From: Halobacteriovorax sp.
Lineage (GTDB): Bacteria > Bdellovibrionota > Bacteriovoracia > Bacteriovoracales > Bacteriovoracaceae
DNA length: 6,603 bases
Reading direction: 5' to 3'
Assembly (NCBI GenBank): GCA_002686115.1
Contig: NZAF01000014.1
Coordinates: 12,526-19,128, forward strand
Shown here: positions 6,261 to 6,603 of the stretch, piece by piece
Layout: each line of letters begins with the position of its first letter
Position numbering within the stretch: position 1 is the stretch's first letter
Translations under genes and position numbers: made by a program
The notes under the pieces: generated by a model
Told to the model about the DNA's origin: nothing
Databases searched by the model: none
What the model saw: the letters and a program-made list of their open reading frames with translations, nothing else

Positions 6261-6274
6261 GCGCTCCTTGGCAA
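6246..6274 (-). promoter_or_regulatory. Sigma-70-type promoter of folD-gcvT-gcvH
   Basis: Read on the minus strand, TTGCCA (6274-6269), a 17-bp spacer and TATACT (6251-6246) match the consensus at 5 of 6 and 5 of 6 positions. Only six bases (TCTTGA) separate the -10 from the folD ATG, so transcription should start at or beside the A of ATG. That predicts a leaderless mRNA and agrees with the absence of a Shine-Dalgarno sequence. The spacer holds the dyad AAGGA-N9-TCCTT (6251-6269), centred on the spacer midpoint. Confidence 0.65.
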
Positions 6275-6303
6275 TTGCTTCATGTAAATGTTAATGGAGA
6301 TTT

Positions 6304-6474
6304 ATGAGTTTTTATATCGGATTAGGATTACAATTAATGGGCTTCGCGTCAGTAGGCATCTGTCTTTTTGCAGGTCTTTCAAAAGGTGACTATGGCACAA
6401 TTGAGCTCTACCAGTTTATTGGTGGTTCCGCTGTGTTTTACATTGGTGCCGTGGTTAAAGGTGCCAAGAGGTAA
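6304..6474 (+). CDS. Small two-helix membrane protein, 56 aa
   Basis: I do not recognise a named family. The protein begins MSFYIGLGLQLMGFASVGIC. Residues 3-25 and about 37-54 are two hydrophobic segments joined by a short polar loop (SKGDYGTIELY), and the chain ends in basic residues (KGAKR). Eleven of the 56 residues are Gly, which suits tightly packed helices. By the positive-inside rule the C-terminus is probably cytosolic, making a hairpin with both ends inside. Reality is supported by a GGAGA site (6296-6300) three bases before the ATG and by its fit between divergent folD and ruvC. It is read in the same direction as ruvC, with 40 bp between them and no terminator, so cotranscription is likely. 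Whether it has any link to recombination is unknown. Confidence 0.75.
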   Translation: MSFYIGLGLQLMGFASVGICLFAGLSKGDYGTIELYQFIGGSAVFYIGAVVKGAKR

Positions 6475-6514
6475 TCTTGTTTTCAATCGTTAATTATTTT
6501 GCGACTATTTAAAC

Positions 6515-6603
6515 GTGAGAATACTAGGAATTGACCCTGGATCAAGAAAGGCCGGATGGGCCGTGATCGAAACTGAGGGCAAAAAAATAAAATATATCGC
6601 ATC
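6515..6603 (+). CDS. ruvC: Holliday junction endonuclease RuvC (3' end outside window)
   Basis: RuvC is the dimeric nuclease that cuts Holliday junctions with the RuvAB branch-migration motor during recombination repair. Only 29 codons are visible, but the start is diagnostic: MRILGIDPGSRKAGWAVIE matches the first RNase H-fold strand of the family, with catalytic Asp7 in the IDPGS motif. The start is GTG at 6515. The frame has a TAA at 6491-6493 and no other start codon between, so GTG is the only choice. No clear Shine-Dalgarno sequence precedes it, so translation may depend on the 56-aa gene upstream or be weak. The remaining catalytic acidic residues lie outside the window. Confidence 0.93.
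   Translation, partial: MRILGIDPGSRKAGWAVIETEGKKIKYIA

Noticed and set aside
6268..6296. TTGGCA with TTAATG or GTTAAT as a plus-strand promoter for the 56-aa gene
   Set aside because: The -10 match is poor, and transcription from it would start after the Shine-Dalgarno site at 6296-6300.

Overview
This window is AT-rich Gram-negative bacterial chromosome holding ordinary housekeeping genes. A class A penicillin-binding protein and a TonB/TolA-type protein imply a cell wall with an outer membrane. The low GC content, and a TonB-like C-terminal domain of a kind I associate with former deltaproteobacteria (an 'FPNPP' signature near its end), suggest a Bdellovibrionota/Bacteriovorax-like organism. 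That placement is inference. I saw no rRNA, tRNA, CRISPR array, insertion sequence or phage gene.

Layout: (1) Bases 1-2229, plus strand: the 3' part of a PBP1A-family bifunctional peptidoglycan synthase, entering the window inside its glycosyltransferase domain. (2) 2365-3276, plus strand: a TonB/TolA-like protein with one N-terminal membrane helix, a very Lys-rich linker and a C-terminal TonB-type domain. (3) 3279-3590, minus strand: a 103-aa protein I do not recognise, convergent with the previous gene. (4) 3591-3920: a 330-bp gap with small repeats, an orphan extended -10 element on the plus strand and the terminator of the next operon. (5) 6239 down to 3921, minus strand: folD-gcvT-gcvH, a compact one-carbon operon closed by a strong intrinsic terminator. 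(6) 6304-6474, plus strand: a 56-aa, two-helix membrane protein. (7) 6515 to the window end, plus strand: the start of ruvC.

How the genes work together: GcvH carries the lipoyl-bound aminomethyl group, GcvT moves the one-carbon unit to tetrahydrofolate giving 5,10-methylene-THF and ammonia, and FolD interconverts 5,10-methylene-THF with 10-formyl-THF. The operon therefore joins glycine breakdown to the folate pool. gcvP and the lipoamide dehydrogenase gene are absent and must lie elsewhere. The first two genes are both envelope functions, but nothing proves a shared role.

The most interesting local signal is at folD. A near-consensus promoter (TTGCCA, 17 bp, TATACT) ends six bases before the folD ATG, and no Shine-Dalgarno sequence precedes that ATG, so the mRNA may be leaderless. 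The promoter spacer holds a centred dyad, and a six-codon reading frame with its own Shine-Dalgarno-like sequence abuts the start codon. I found no convincing new multi-gene system.
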